Shown piece by piece: positions 33,658 through 42,723 of a stretch of DNA of 64,000 bases; the first letter of the stretch is position 1; each line of letters opens with the position of its first letter. The DNA comes from Solobacterium sp. GTDB lineage: Bacteria; Bacillota_I; Bacilli_A; Erysipelotrichales; Erysipelotrichaceae. The notes under the pieces are model-generated. The model was not told the DNA's origin and ran no database searches. It saw only the letters and a program-made list of their open reading frames with translations. The stretch covers positions 34,553 to 98,552 of the forward strand of contig JAGAVW010000025.1 in assembly GCA_017941735.1 (NCBI GenBank), read 5' to 3'. The translations under genes were made by a program, and so were the position numbers.

Positions 33658-34770
33658 ATGAAGAAATGGAATTATGACAAAGGAATCTTACAAGTAAGTG
33701 CAACACTCTTTCATCACTATGGGATGGAAAATCATTATGAAGATGACCCAGTAGTCAAAAAGTGGTTAGAGGCACATGATTTTCGTTGTGTGATTGCCTT
33801 ACTCATTGATGGGATGGGAAGTGAAATCCTAAAACAACATCTTCCTGAGAATTCTTTCTTACTTCTTCACCAAAAAGAGAGTATTTCAACCGTCTATCCA
33901 CCCACAACCGTAGCAGCTACCACTTCCTTTATGACGGGGTTAAGCCCAAAAGAAACAGGGTGGCTTGGTTGGACACAATATTTTAAAGAATTAGAAGATA
34001 CCTTGATTCTATTTTATGGAAAAGGGGACTATAGTGGCATACCTTATCCAAATTATGCCTATGATACATTACCGATTGATAAGATCTTTGATGTTTTAAA
34101 TGCCCATGGCATTAAGGCAGATTCCGTATGGCCATCGTTTGGGGAGCGGAATGCGTGCTATTCATATGAAGAAGTATTAGATACATTAAATCAACTTGTG
34201 GAAGATAAAGAATTAAAGTTTGTCTATGCGTATTGGGATTATTTTGATTCTTTGATGCATAAAGAAGGACCTTCTTCTTTGAAGACAAAAGAATATTTAG
34301 AAGAGATAAATCAGAAAACACAAGAATTCGTAGAACACCTACCAAACGATGTTGGATTACTTATCCTAGCAGATCACGGGCAAATTGATGTGGGAGAACG
34401 CATCAATTTGATGGAAGATATCGAATTGCAGAAGTTCTTAAAATATCCACCATGTTTAGAAACACGGACGACGGTTTTCTACGTCAAAGAAGATAAAGAA
34501 GAAGCATTCCAAGCTTATTTTGAAAAACAGTATGGAGATCATTTTGCGTTATTAACGAAGAAAGAAATTATTGAAAGTGATTTATTTGGGAAAGGGATAG
34601 CGCATCCTCGTTTTGAAGAGTTTATTGGGGATTTTATTTCCATTTCGAAAGATGATTCACAAATGTATTATGGACCACGTCGTGAAAAAGGAAATCACGC
34701 CGGACCAAGTGTTGCTGAAGAAATGATTCCGATCATTTTATATCCGGAGAATCATGATGAAAAAGATTAG
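33658..34770 (+). CDS. Alkaline-phosphatase-fold phosphodiesterase
   Basis: A 370-residue protein of the type I phosphodiesterase/nucleotide pyrophosphatase family. LLIDGMGS (residues 46-53) holds a metal aspartate, YPPTTVAATTSFMTG the nucleophile threonine, and LLILADHGQIDVG and GNHAGPS the other metal ligands. No signal peptide is seen, so it is probably cytoplasmic. GAGGTAAGGC precedes the start. It overlaps the next gene by 17 nt and heads a four-gene operon to 37242. Confidence 0.85.
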   Translation: MKKWNYDKGILQVSATLFHHYGMENHYEDDPVVKKWLEAHDFRCVIALLIDGMGSEILKQHLPENSFLLLHQKESISTVYPPTTVAATTSFMTGLSPKETGWLGWTQYFKELEDTLILFYGKGDYSGIPYPNYAYDTLPIDKIFDVLNAHGIKADSVWPSFGERNACYSYEEVLDTLNQLVEDKELKFVYAYWDYFDSLMHKEGPSSLKTKEYLEEINQKTQEFVEHLPNDVGLLILADHGQIDVGERINLMEDIELQKFLKYPPCLETRTTVFYVKEDKEEAFQAYFEKQYGDHFALLTKKEIIESDLFGKGIAHPRFEEFIGDFISISKDDSQMYYGPRREKGNHAGPSVAEEMIPIILYPENHDEKD

Positions 34771-35944
34771 TTCCCTTTTACTATGTTTATTTATTTGTGG
34801 GTGTGCTACAAGTGTACCTGTGACACAAGAAACAGCAGTTCCAAGTGCACCTGCTTCTTTTGAAAGTGGGAATTATGATTCTTACTTCCAGAATAAACCA
34901 ATGCCAAATAGCTATACAGCAAGTGTACGCTCGGATTATGAAATGATTTATCCAGACGCTTCCAAAGAGATGTATCACATGGATGCGGTTTTAGAGGCAC
35001 AAGACCTACAAACAAGTCCGATTGCCCATGTCGCAGAGAATCTCGATTCGAATGGAATGTTTATCAAGATGGAAGGATACTTCTATGGAGATCGTCTTTA
35101 TAACAACTATAACAATGTGACCTATTATGATCCTATGAACTTTGCGCAACTTAAAGAATCCTTACTTGTGCCTATGGATCCCTACCATTTTAACCAAGAA
35201 GAAGTAAACCAAATTATTGAAACGGCAAATGCAGATTATGTGCAATATGAGATTCAATTACGTAAAGAAGAAGCTACGAAGTTATTCTTAACCCATTATG
35301 ACTTTGCAGATTTAGAACAATATTCTTCCTTTTCGATAACCGATAGTAAAATCATCCAACAATTTAATACAAAAGGACATTGTATAAAAGAAGATGCAGA
35401 GTTTCATGGCACCTTAGCAGTACAAGGAATGGATGTTGAAGTAGTTTATCATAGCGTTGTGGATTATGTGGATATTGATGCGACAGTTGTTGAGATAAGT
35501 GAAAACCAAAAACAAGAACATTTATCCTATGTCTCTTATGAACAAATTGATACGAATGCGATATCTGATTATGACATCCATAGTGATGAAGCAGAAGATA
35601 CAATTGAAAAGACCTTCCGGAAGCGTTTGGTAAATCGTTTAAAATATGAAGAGACAAGTGAAGGCGTGTATAAGACTTCGTACAATGATAATGAAAGTTA
35701 TATCATTGACTTCAATAACCATCAATTTACCTATACGAATTATAGTAATCGTTATGTGTATAACTGGCTTGGGGATACAGGAAGTTTTGGGACGACCTGT
35801 AACTATGATTATGAAACCAAAGCCCAAAGCGAAGGGTGTGTCGCAAGCACAGTGGAAATGTTAGAGAATGTGAAGATGTATCTTCGTATGGAACTCTATT
35901 ATTGTGGACTCTCTTTAGAAGATTTGATTGCGGAGGAGAAGTAA
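34754..35944 (+). CDS. Lipoprotein of unknown function
   Basis: A 396-residue lipoprotein: MMKKISSLLLCLFICGCATS has the lipobox ICGC with the lipidated cysteine at about 17. The mature part is rich in Tyr, Asp and Asn, with no domain I recognise; it has the look of a secreted beta-rich protein. It overlaps the phosphodiesterase gene by 17 nt and is followed after one base by the HAD gene. A second ATG lies one codon in. The exact role is unknown. Confidence 0.7.
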   Translation: MMKKISSLLLCLFICGCATSVPVTQETAVPSAPASFESGNYDSYFQNKPMPNSYTASVRSDYEMIYPDASKEMYHMDAVLEAQDLQTSPIAHVAENLDSNGMFIKMEGYFYGDRLYNNYNNVTYYDPMNFAQLKESLLVPMDPYHFNQEEVNQIIETANADYVQYEIQLRKEEATKLFLTHYDFADLEQYSSFSITDSKIIQQFNTKGHCIKEDAEFHGTLAVQGMDVEVVYHSVVDYVDIDATVVEISENQKQEHLSYVSYEQIDTNAISDYDIHSDEAEDTIEKTFRKRLVNRLKYEETSEGVYKTSYNDNESYIIDFNNHQFTYTNYSNRYVYNWLGDTGSFGTTCNYDYETKAQSEGCVASTVEMLENVKMYLRMELYYCGLSLEDLIAEEK

Positions 35945-35945
35945 T

Positions 35946-36674
35946 ATGGCGATAGCAGCATTTTTCGATATTGATGGAACCATCTATCGTGAAGGTCTCA
36001 TTACCGAGATGTTTAAAAAGATGGTGACCCATGAAATTATTTCTTCCAACCGATGGACGGATGAAGTACGTCCTGCCTTTATGGCGTGGGACCGTAGGGT
36101 AGGGGATTATGATGAATACTTATCACGCATGGTTGAAATCTTTAAAGAATCAACAAATGGAATATCCAGTGAACATATTAATTTCATTGCCCATAAAGTC
36201 ATCGAACAAAAAGGAGATCGCGTCTATCAATTCACAAGAAGTGAAATTGAGCGTCATAAAAAAGAGGGTCATTACGTGATTGCGGTATCTGGTTCTCCGG
36301 ATGCGCTTGTGAAAGAGATGGCAGAAAAGTATCAATTTGACGATTGGAGAGGGACGATTTACCATACCGATGAAACCGGTATATATACCGGCGAAATTAC
36401 ACCGATGTGGGATGCGAAATCCAAAATGCATGCCTTATTAGAGCTAAGCGAAAAGTATCACTTAGATTTAAATGAATGTTGGTCATATGGAGATACGAAT
36501 GGCGATTTCACAATGTTCCAAATGACCGGGCATCCAACTGCCGTTAATCCAACCCGGGAATTATTAAGTAATATTCAAAAAGATGAAGCCTTATGCCAAA
36601 GAACACGTGTCATTGTGGAAAGAAAAGACGTCATCTATAACATCGATATCAATAATCTGAAATTAGAAAGATAG
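35946..36674 (+). CDS. HAD-IB family phosphatase
   Basis: A 242-residue cytoplasmic phosphatase. AFFDIDGTIYREG holds the nucleophile Asp8 and acid Asp10; VIAVSGSPDALV is motif II and SYGDTNGDFTMF motif IV. The IB subfamily includes phosphoserine phosphatase and similar small-molecule enzymes. I chose ATG 35946 behind GGAGGAG; an earlier in-frame codon would overlap the lipoprotein gene. One base separates its stop from the next gene. Confidence 0.88.
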   Translation: MAIAAFFDIDGTIYREGLITEMFKKMVTHEIISSNRWTDEVRPAFMAWDRRVGDYDEYLSRMVEIFKESTNGISSEHINFIAHKVIEQKGDRVYQFTRSEIERHKKEGHYVIAVSGSPDALVKEMAEKYQFDDWRGTIYHTDETGIYTGEITPMWDAKSKMHALLELSEKYHLDLNECWSYGDTNGDFTMFQMTGHPTAVNPTRELLSNIQKDEALCQRTRVIVERKDVIYNIDINNLKLER

Positions 36675-36675
36675 T

Positions 36676-37242
36676 ATGAAAGAACAATTGATTAAAGAAA
36701 TTGAAGCCTATCAGCCTTATAACGAACAAGAAGAAAAAGATAAAGTTTTAATCTTGCGTTGTTTGCGAAATGAAAAAGATGTCTTCACAAGAGATAATAC
36801 GCTTGCGCATATGACGGCTTCGGCTTGGGTAACCAGTTTAGATCGTAAATATATCTTAATGGCTTACCACAACATTTATGATTCTTGGAGTTGGTTAGGG
36901 GGACACGCGGATGGGGAAGAAGATTTATTACGTGTCGCTATAAAAGAGGTACAAGAAGAAGCAGGAATTCAAAATGTGAATCCCATTTCCAAAGAAATCT
37001 TTTCTATCGAATCCTTAACCGTAGATGGGCATATAAAAAATGGAGTTTATGTCTCTTCCCATTTGCATCTAAATGTCACATATTATTTAGAAGCAGACGC
37101 TTCCCAAGCATTATTTAGTAAGCCCGATGAAAATAGTGGGGTGGCTTGGTTTCCGGTTGAAGAAGCCGTCAACAAAAGTAGTGAACCCTGGTTTAAAGAA
37201 CATGTCTATTCCAAACTCATCGCAAAGATGAAACAAAAATAA
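36676..37242 (+). CDS. Nudix hydrolase
   Basis: A 188-residue enzyme. The Nudix box spans residues 76-98: Gly76, Glu82, then KEVQEEAGI, where Lys90 replaces the usual arginine. It hydrolyses a nucleoside-diphosphate-linked substrate that cannot be named. It is last in the phosphodiesterase-lipoprotein-HAD-Nudix operon, which together looks like a phosphate-ester clearing set (inference). Confidence 0.88.
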   Translation: MKEQLIKEIEAYQPYNEQEEKDKVLILRCLRNEKDVFTRDNTLAHMTASAWVTSLDRKYILMAYHNIYDSWSWLGGHADGEEDLLRVAIKEVQEEAGIQNVNPISKEIFSIESLTVDGHIKNGVYVSSHLHLNVTYYLEADASQALFSKPDENSGVAWFPVEEAVNKSSEPWFKEHVYSKLIAKMKQK

Positions 37243-37264
37243 TTCCATACGGAATTATTTTTTT
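37235..37264. terminator. Bidirectional terminator between the Nudix gene and eda
   Basis: AAAAATAATTCC and GGAATTATTTTT pair over a 4-nt loop (12 bp) and carry U tracts in both directions. It overlaps both stop regions. Confidence 0.85.
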
Positions 37265-37881
37265 GAGATTTGTTTTGCGTGTTTGGTTATTTCTTCGAAT
37301 TGTTTTTGTTGAATCATCGCTCTTGAGGCAAACCAAGATCCTCCAACTGCCACAATACCAGGGGTATTTAAATAAGCTTCATAATTGGAATCATTGATTC
37401 CACCACTTGGTATAAAGGTAAGGGCAGGAAAGACCGAATGCATGGTCTTACAGTAACGTGGTCCACCAAGCTCTTCGACAGGGAAAAGTTTAATCGGGTT
37501 ACACTTGTCTTGAATCGCATACATGATTTCGGTAGGTGTTGCAACACCAGGTAAAACAGCGATGTCATTTTCTTTACACCACATAACGACTTCTTTACTA
37601 TAGCCTGGTGTAACGATAAACGAAGCGCCCGCTTCAACAGCGCGCTTTGCGTCTTCTACATTTAAAATCGTACCTGCCCCAACACAAATTTCACTTACCT
37701 CCTTAGATACGCATGCGATTGCCTCTTTTGCGCAATCCGTACGAAATGTGATTTCCATAAACGATATGCCACCCTTTAAGAGTGCATTGGCTGTAGGAAT
37801 GGCATCTTCAAGTTCCTCTAAGACAATGACAGGTATGACTTTTTGATTTTCTAATGCTTCAATAAACTGTGTTTGATTCAT
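37255..37881 (-). CDS. eda: KDPG/KHG aldolase
   Basis: A 208-residue class I aldolase that cleaves 2-keto-3-deoxy-6-phosphogluconate or 4-hydroxy-2-oxoglutarate. MEITFRT holds catalytic Glu43 and phosphate-binding Arg47, GAGTILN follows, and NPIKLFPVE holds the Schiff-base Lys131. FIPSGGI is the phosphate loop. It may serve hexuronate or gluconate breakdown and sits next to transketolase but behind its own promoter. TATAAT is 6 nt before the ATG, and no ribosome binding site is present. Confidence 0.9.
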   Translation of the reverse strand: MNQTQFIEALENQKVIPVIVLEELEDAIPTANALLKGGISFMEITFRTDCAKEAIACVSKEVSEICVGAGTILNVEDAKRAVEAGASFIVTPGYSKEVVMWCKENDIAVLPGVATPTEIMYAIQDKCNPIKLFPVEELGGPRYCKTMHSVFPALTFIPSGGINDSNYEAYLNTPGIVAVGGSWFASRAMIQQKQFEEITKHAKQISKK

Positions 37882-37887
37882 AGTTCT

Positions 37888-37893
37888 ATTATA
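37888..37893 (-). promoter_or_regulatory. -10 element six bases before eda
   Basis: TATAAT on the minus strand at N6 from ATG 37881. The -35 position falls inside the transketolase terminator. Confidence 0.5.
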
Positions 37894-37896
37894 AAC

Positions 37897-37928
37897 AAAA
37901 AAAGAGTATTACTTGAAGTAATACTCTT
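37897..37928 (-). terminator. Terminator of the transketolase operon
   Basis: On the minus strand AAGAGTATTAC pairs with GTAATACTCTT over five bases, followed by seven T. It lies between the transketolase C subunit and eda. Confidence 0.85.
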
Positions 37929-37933
37929 AAGCT

Positions 37934-38875
37934 TTATTTTGTAAGGAATGCTTTAACTTGTTTATAGATGCCTTCGCCATCTAATTCATATTTCTTGACA
38001 AGTTCTCCACCAGGACCAGATTCCCCAAAGCGATCTCTTACCCCAATGCGATACATTGGCGTTGGGCATTGTTCGCTGAGTACTTCCGCAACGGCACTGC
38101 CAAGACCACCAATGATGTTGTGTTCTTCAGCGGTGACGACTTTACCTGTCTTCTTTGCGCTTGCCACAACGAGTTCTTCATCCAATGGCTTGATGGTGCA
38201 GATGTTGATAACTTCTGCGTTGATGCCTTCTTCCGCAAGTTTTTCTGCTGCTTCGAGTGCACCGGATACACATAAGCCATTTGCGATAATCGAAACATCG
38301 GTACCTTCTTTTAGAACGACACCTTTGCCGATTTCAAATTTATAGTTTTCATCAAATAATACAGGAACGGCTGCGCGTCCAAAACGCATATAGACAGGTC
38401 CATCATGTTCCACAGCTGCGCGAACTGCGAGTCTAGCTTCAGTATCATCTGCTGGACTTAAGATGACCATACCTGGAATCGTACGCATTAAACCAATGTC
38501 TTCTAAGCATTGATGACTTGCGCCATCTTCACCAACGGAGATACCCGCATGGGTTGCACCAATCTTTACATTGAGGTGTGGGTAACCAATGGAGTTACGT
38601 ACTTGTTCAAAAGCACGTCCTGCCGCAAACATTGCGAAGGTACTTGCGAATGGGATTTTACCAGCTGCAGCAAGACCTGCCGCAATGCCCATCATGTTGC
38701 CTTCCGCAATACCACAATCGAAATGACGTTCTGGGAATTTTTTCTTAAAGACGGAGGTCTTAGTAGCACCTGCTAAGTCTGCATCTAAGACAACGATATC
38801 TTTATATTCTTCACCTAATGCCGCAAGAGCTTCCCCATAACTCTCACGTGTTGCGATTTTCTTTACATCACTCAT
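37934..38875 (-). CDS. Transketolase, C-terminal subunit
   Basis: A 313-residue Pyr-domain plus C-domain half of transketolase. RESYGEALAALGEEYKDIVV, HFDCGIAEGNMMGIAAGLAA, with the catalytic Glu, and FASTFAMFAAGRAFEQVRNS are typical. It pairs with the N-terminal subunit to transfer two-carbon units in the pentose phosphate pathway. Its start overlaps the stop of the N subunit (ATGA). Confidence 0.95.
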   Translation of the reverse strand: MSDVKKIATRESYGEALAALGEEYKDIVVLDADLAGATKTSVFKKKFPERHFDCGIAEGNMMGIAAGLAAAGKIPFASTFAMFAAGRAFEQVRNSIGYPHLNVKIGATHAGISVGEDGASHQCLEDIGLMRTIPGMVILSPADDTEARLAVRAAVEHDGPVYMRFGRAAVPVLFDENYKFEIGKGVVLKEGTDVSIIANGLCVSGALEAAEKLAEEGINAEVINICTIKPLDEELVVASAKKTGKVVTAEEHNIIGGLGSAVAEVLSEQCPTPMYRIGVRDRFGESGPGGELVKKYELDGEGIYKQVKAFLTK

Positions 38876-39699
38876 AGTTCTTCTCCAATCTTTTCTAAGT
38901 CAGCCATTGCGGTTGCATATTGTTCATCATTTGGTGCAGAACCATGCCATGCCGCTTCATTCTCCATGAAGGAAACACCTTTTCCTTTCACGGTCTTTGC
39001 GATAATAGCGGTTGGTTGACCTTTGGTTTCTCTCGCTTCTTTGAAAGCTGCACGTAAGGAATCAAAGTCATGTCCATCTGCACATACAACATGGAAATTA
39101 AATGCTTCAAACTTTTTATCAATTGGATAAGGGGAGTTAACGGTATCGATGGTACCATCGATTTGAAGATTGTTGTTATCAACAATGACGACAAGGTTAT
39201 CTAAGTTCTTTGCGGCCGCAAACATACTTGCTTCCCAAACTTGTCCTTCTTCAATTTCGCCATCTCCTAAAAGAGTATAGACACGGTAATCATCGCCATT
39301 TACTTTAGCCGCTAGTGCCATACCAACAGCTGCGGAAATGCCTTGGCCTAACGAACCGCTACTCATATCGATGCCTTCTAAATAACGCATCGAAGGATGT
39401 CCTTGTAGACGAGATCCAGTTTTACGGAATGTCGTAAGTTCTTCTTTTGGGAAGTAACCTCTTTCGGCCATAACCGCATAGTAGCCAGGTGAGGTGTGGC
39501 CTTTGGATAAGACAAAGCGGTCACGTTTTGGATCTAATGGTTTTTCGGGATCAATGTTCATTTCTTCAAAATAAAGGAATGTGTAGATCTCTGCAGCAGA
39601 TAGGGAGCCACCTGGATGGCCAGATTTTGCCGCATGTACTTCTGTAACGATGTCTTTACGGACTTCGTTACAAATCTTTTTTAAGTCCTGATTATTCAC
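38872..39699 (-). CDS. Transketolase, N-terminal subunit
   Basis: A 275-residue thiamine-diphosphate-binding half. AKSGHPGGSLSAAEIYTFLY, GSLGQGISAAVGMALAAKVN and LLGDGEIEEGQVWEAS, the ThDP motif, are conserved. I place the start at GTG 39699 because AAAGGAG lies in front of it. The ATG at 39735 overlaps the -10 TATAAT and cannot be used from that promoter. The split into two genes is the common arrangement in Clostridia and Erysipelotrichia. Confidence 0.93.
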   Translation of the reverse strand: MNNQDLKKICNEVRKDIVTEVHAAKSGHPGGSLSAAEIYTFLYFEEMNIDPEKPLDPKRDRFVLSKGHTSPGYYAVMAERGYFPKEELTTFRKTGSRLQGHPSMRYLEGIDMSSGSLGQGISAAVGMALAAKVNGDDYRVYTLLGDGEIEEGQVWEASMFAAAKNLDNLVVIVDNNNLQIDGTIDTVNSPYPIDKKFEAFNFHVVCADGHDFDSLRAAFKEARETKGQPTAIIAKTVKGKGVSFMENEAAWHGSAPNDEQYATAMADLEKIGEEL

Positions 39700-39732
39700 G
39701 AAAAATCTCCTTTCAATGTTTCTAGATGCCTT

Positions 39733-39738
39733 CATTAT
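39733..39738 (-). promoter_or_regulatory. -10 element of the transketolase operon
   Basis: TATAAT on the minus strand about 33 nt before the GTG start. No strong -35 is visible. Confidence 0.45.
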
Positions 39739-39829
39739 AACAGAGACTCGAATAGAAGCGGGCTAGAATCGTTAAAGGATACAATTTTTGCGCAAATTAA
39801 GATAAAATAGAAATGTTGTAAGGTAAAAA

Positions 39830-41449
39830 ATGAAAAAGAACGTCATTATATTATTCTTAATCGCATTGTTATTCCCATTTGTAGCGCATCCATTACACGC
39901 GGAAGAAGTGGAAGCAGGATGGGATGAAGAAGATAAAACCGATTATTTAACGCGCAAAGTGAGTACCTCAATTGCGGTTTATAAAAAGACAAATGGAACG
40001 CTTGATGCCACCATCGAAGAAGGGATTGTGGATGGGGTTTCCTATGCGATTTTACGTGTGAATCCAAATAATGACACCATTGTGCAAGTGGATTACCAAG
40101 AAGAACCTCAATATTTAAGTGGTTTAAAAGATACTTCTAGACTTTCAGAAGGTTATAGCTTTGTGGGAAGTATCAATGGGGGTTATTTCTCGAATGGCGA
40201 TTATGAATATGGGAAACCAGTAGGAGCCGTAAGAAGAAATAACCAATGGACAAGATGGTATGGAAGTGAAAATACGCCTGCGTATGGCAGTGGGTTTGCG
40301 ACAGCATATCTTAACCACAATGATTTGTCCCTTAAATACCATGGTTGGAATTGGGGCTTTTGGCATGGGGATGATAGCTGGAAGTGGTGGCGTGGTTATA
40401 AGCTCGATGCAGAGTATGGCGTTTCGGGCTCCTTTACCTACTTTAAAGATGGCCAACAAGTAGATATCACAAATGGTGATGTAGGTGGGGTTAATTATCA
40501 TACTTATGGAAGAGCTGTTACCATCCTTGCGCAAAAAAAGAATAAACAATTCTTACTTATTAATATTTATGGCACTTTAAGTGAAGAAAGAATTACTGCT
40601 TTCTTAAAAGAATTAAATGCCTACCAAGCGATTCGCTTAGATGGTGGTTTATCGACCCAAATGCTTTATGAAGATACGTTAGTTAAAAAGGTCGATCCTG
40701 AGCTTGCGTATACAAAATTACCAGATGATGTTGCGGCAAATACGACCCCTAAAATTGGGGAAGTGACGGTCAAAGTGGATGGGCTTGCGATACGTATGGA
40801 CGCAAGTAAAGATGCCCATAAACTTGGTACGGCAAAAAATGGAAAGACCTATGCAGTTTATGATTCCAAAGTGAACCAAGGTTATACTTGGTATCAAATT
40901 GGTACCAGTCGTTGGATTGCGAGTAAACCTTCTTGGATTTCTTATCAAAAACTAGAAACAAAACCAGAAGTGAAGGAAGAAGTCAAACAAGAAGAACCCG
41001 TTGCGAAGGAAGAAAATACGCCTAAGGATACGGTAACGGTTAAGGTAGATGGCTTAACTATTAGAGAAGGAAGTAGTGTTTCTTCAAAACGCTTAGGAAA
41101 TGCGGAAAACGGGAAAACTTATACCATCTATGAAACCGCAAAAGATGCGTATTATACGTGGTATCGCATTGGTGAGAACCAATGGATTGCGGGCAAACCA
41201 GAATGGGTAAGTGTGAATCAAGAAACAAAAGAGACTGCTAATAGTAATCTAGGTAAAGTAACAGTCAAAGTAGATTTATTAATTATCCGTAATCAAGCAA
41301 GCATCTATGGTCAAAACTTAGGCTATGCAGAAAATGGGAAAACCTATCCGGTCTATGAGACCAAAGTGAATCAAGGCTATACCTGGTATCGCATTGAGGA
41401 AGGAAAATGGATTGCGGGCAATCAAAATTGGGTAACATACGAAAAATAA
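39830..41449 (+). CDS. Secreted phosphodiester glycosidase-type protein with three SH3b repeats
   Basis: A 539-residue exported protein. A signal peptide ends near AHPLHA (residue 24). Residues 75-300 match the NAGPA/phosphodiester glycosidase fold, with VGSINGGYFSNG and AIRLDGGLSTQML as core motifs. Three bacterial SH3 repeats follow (about 318-375, 400-460, 475-535), each with VTVKVD, then L.IR, a Lys-Thr-Tyr pair, YTWY.I and W(I)AG/S. SH3b repeats usually bind peptidoglycan. A role in trimming wall-linked sugar phosphodiesters is a fair guess. Confidence 0.83.
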   Translation: MKKNVIILFLIALLFPFVAHPLHAEEVEAGWDEEDKTDYLTRKVSTSIAVYKKTNGTLDATIEEGIVDGVSYAILRVNPNNDTIVQVDYQEEPQYLSGLKDTSRLSEGYSFVGSINGGYFSNGDYEYGKPVGAVRRNNQWTRWYGSENTPAYGSGFATAYLNHNDLSLKYHGWNWGFWHGDDSWKWWRGYKLDAEYGVSGSFTYFKDGQQVDITNGDVGGVNYHTYGRAVTILAQKKNKQFLLINIYGTLSEERITAFLKELNAYQAIRLDGGLSTQMLYEDTLVKKVDPELAYTKLPDDVAANTTPKIGEVTVKVDGLAIRMDASKDAHKLGTAKNGKTYAVYDSKVNQGYTWYQIGTSRWIASKPSWISYQKLETKPEVKEEVKQEEPVAKEENTPKDTVTVKVDGLTIREGSSVSSKRLGNAENGKTYTIYETAKDAYYTWYRIGENQWIAGKPEWVSVNQETKETANSNLGKVTVKVDLLIIRNQASIYGQNLGYAENGKTYPVYETKVNQGYTWYRIEEGKWIAGNQNWVTYEK

Positions 41450-41473
41450 TGTATAACTTACATTATTTTTTGT
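41442..41473 (+). terminator. Terminator after the glycosidase gene
   Basis: AAAAATAATGTA and TACATTATTTTT pair over a 5-nt loop and end in a T run. The stop codon lies in the first arm. Confidence 0.8.
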
Positions 41474-41507
41474 TTCTTTTTTGCTATATTTCACATACTA
41501 TAAATGC

Positions 41508-42689
41508 ATGACAAATAACACAAAGTATCGTATCGCTCAATTTTGTTATTCCGCGCAATTTGTGATTGCGTATGGATATGTTGCGTATTATCTAGGGGAA
41601 TATGGATATCCTTCCGGACAGATTGGAATTCTGACATCGGTTTTTGCGATGTTAGCAGTTATTATACAACCCATCTTAGGACGACTTGCGGATCGCAATG
41701 TCTTCTTTGGATGGAAAACATTAGCGCTCATTATATCAGGATTAAACCTATTGGATTTAATTTTACTATTGGTATTGCGGAATCGTTTTTGGATTGGAAT
41801 TTGTTATGCCTCACTTGTTTTATTTGTGAATTGTTTATTGCCAATCTCAAATGCGACCGCCTTTTATTATGAAGATAGTGAAGAACCAATTAACTATGGC
41901 ATTGCGCGTGGAATTGGTTCCTTAGGTTATGCGATTGTTTCTGCCTTAGTTGGCCAACTCATCATCCAATTTGGAAAACAAAGTATTATCATTGTGGGAA
42001 TTTTATTAAGTGTGGGTTATCTTTTGATGACAGTTTTGATGCCTTATGATTTTAAGCGTGTCATTGTCGTAGAAGAAACCCAAGAAGAAACACAGAAGAC
42101 GAATTTTATTAAAAAGTATCCCGCCTTTATGTGGATGGTGGTATCTTGTGCATGTTTATTAACTTTCCATAATGGAGCACAAACTTACCTCATTAATATG
42201 ATCGCGCCTTTTGGTGGAGATGCGAGTCATATTGGGATTGCCTTAGCGATTTCTGCTTTAGCAGAATTACCACCAATGTTTTTTATGGTGTATTTACTAA
42301 AAAAGATTAAAGTAGAAAAGTTGATGTTGATTGCGGCAATTGGCTTTGTGGTAAAAGCTTTTGGCTATACCTTTATGCGTAGCTTAGGTGTGCTTTATGC
42401 CGTGCAAACTTTACAAATGGTTTCTTATGCGATTACGATTTCCGCTTCGGTATACTATACAAATGCGGTGATTGAAAAAGAAGATGCCAATACTGGACAC
42501 TCTTTAATGGGGGCAATTGTTGCGATTGGAACCGTAGTAGGAAATACGGTAGGTGGAATTCTAGTCGAGCATTTTGGATTACCTGCTCTATTTACATTCT
42601 GTATCACCTTTACGATATTAGGACTTGTCTTTGTGCTCGTCGCAATTCAAAAAGGAAAAAAAGAAAACGAAATGAATACATCACAATAA
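41508..42689 (+). CDS. MFS transporter
   Basis: A 393-residue protein with twelve membrane segments. The GILTSVFAMLAVIIQPILGR segment and the loop LGRLADRNVFFGWKTLALII carry the MFS motif A pattern (G...DR.....). A central charged loop near residue 200 separates two six-helix halves. The YxxxY and FYYEDSEEPINYG elements recall LacY-like and nucleoside:H+ symporters, so a sugar or nucleoside substrate is possible. I use ATG 41508 (MTNNTKYRIA); an upstream in-frame start would add hydrophobic residues and has no ribosome binding site. None is clear at 41508 either. Confidence 0.83.
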   Translation: MTNNTKYRIAQFCYSAQFVIAYGYVAYYLGEYGYPSGQIGILTSVFAMLAVIIQPILGRLADRNVFFGWKTLALIISGLNLLDLILLLVLRNRFWIGICYASLVLFVNCLLPISNATAFYYEDSEEPINYGIARGIGSLGYAIVSALVGQLIIQFGKQSIIIVGILLSVGYLLMTVLMPYDFKRVIVVEETQEETQKTNFIKKYPAFMWMVVSCACLLTFHNGAQTYLINMIAPFGGDASHIGIALAISALAELPPMFFMVYLLKKIKVEKLMLIAAIGFVVKAFGYTFMRSLGVLYAVQTLQMVSYAITISASVYYTNAVIEKEDANTGHSLMGAIVAIGTVVGNTVGGILVEHFGLPALFTFCITFTILGLVFVLVAIQKGKKENEMNTSQ

Positions 42690-42723
42690 TTCTGTGTTAT
42701 ACTAACGCAAACATGGGGTGTAT

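Noticed and set aside
33548..33706. 53-codon N-terminal extension of the tyrosine phosphatase
   Set aside because: It overlaps the start of the divergent phosphodiesterase gene, is not domain-like, and a TATAAT lies between it and the chosen start.
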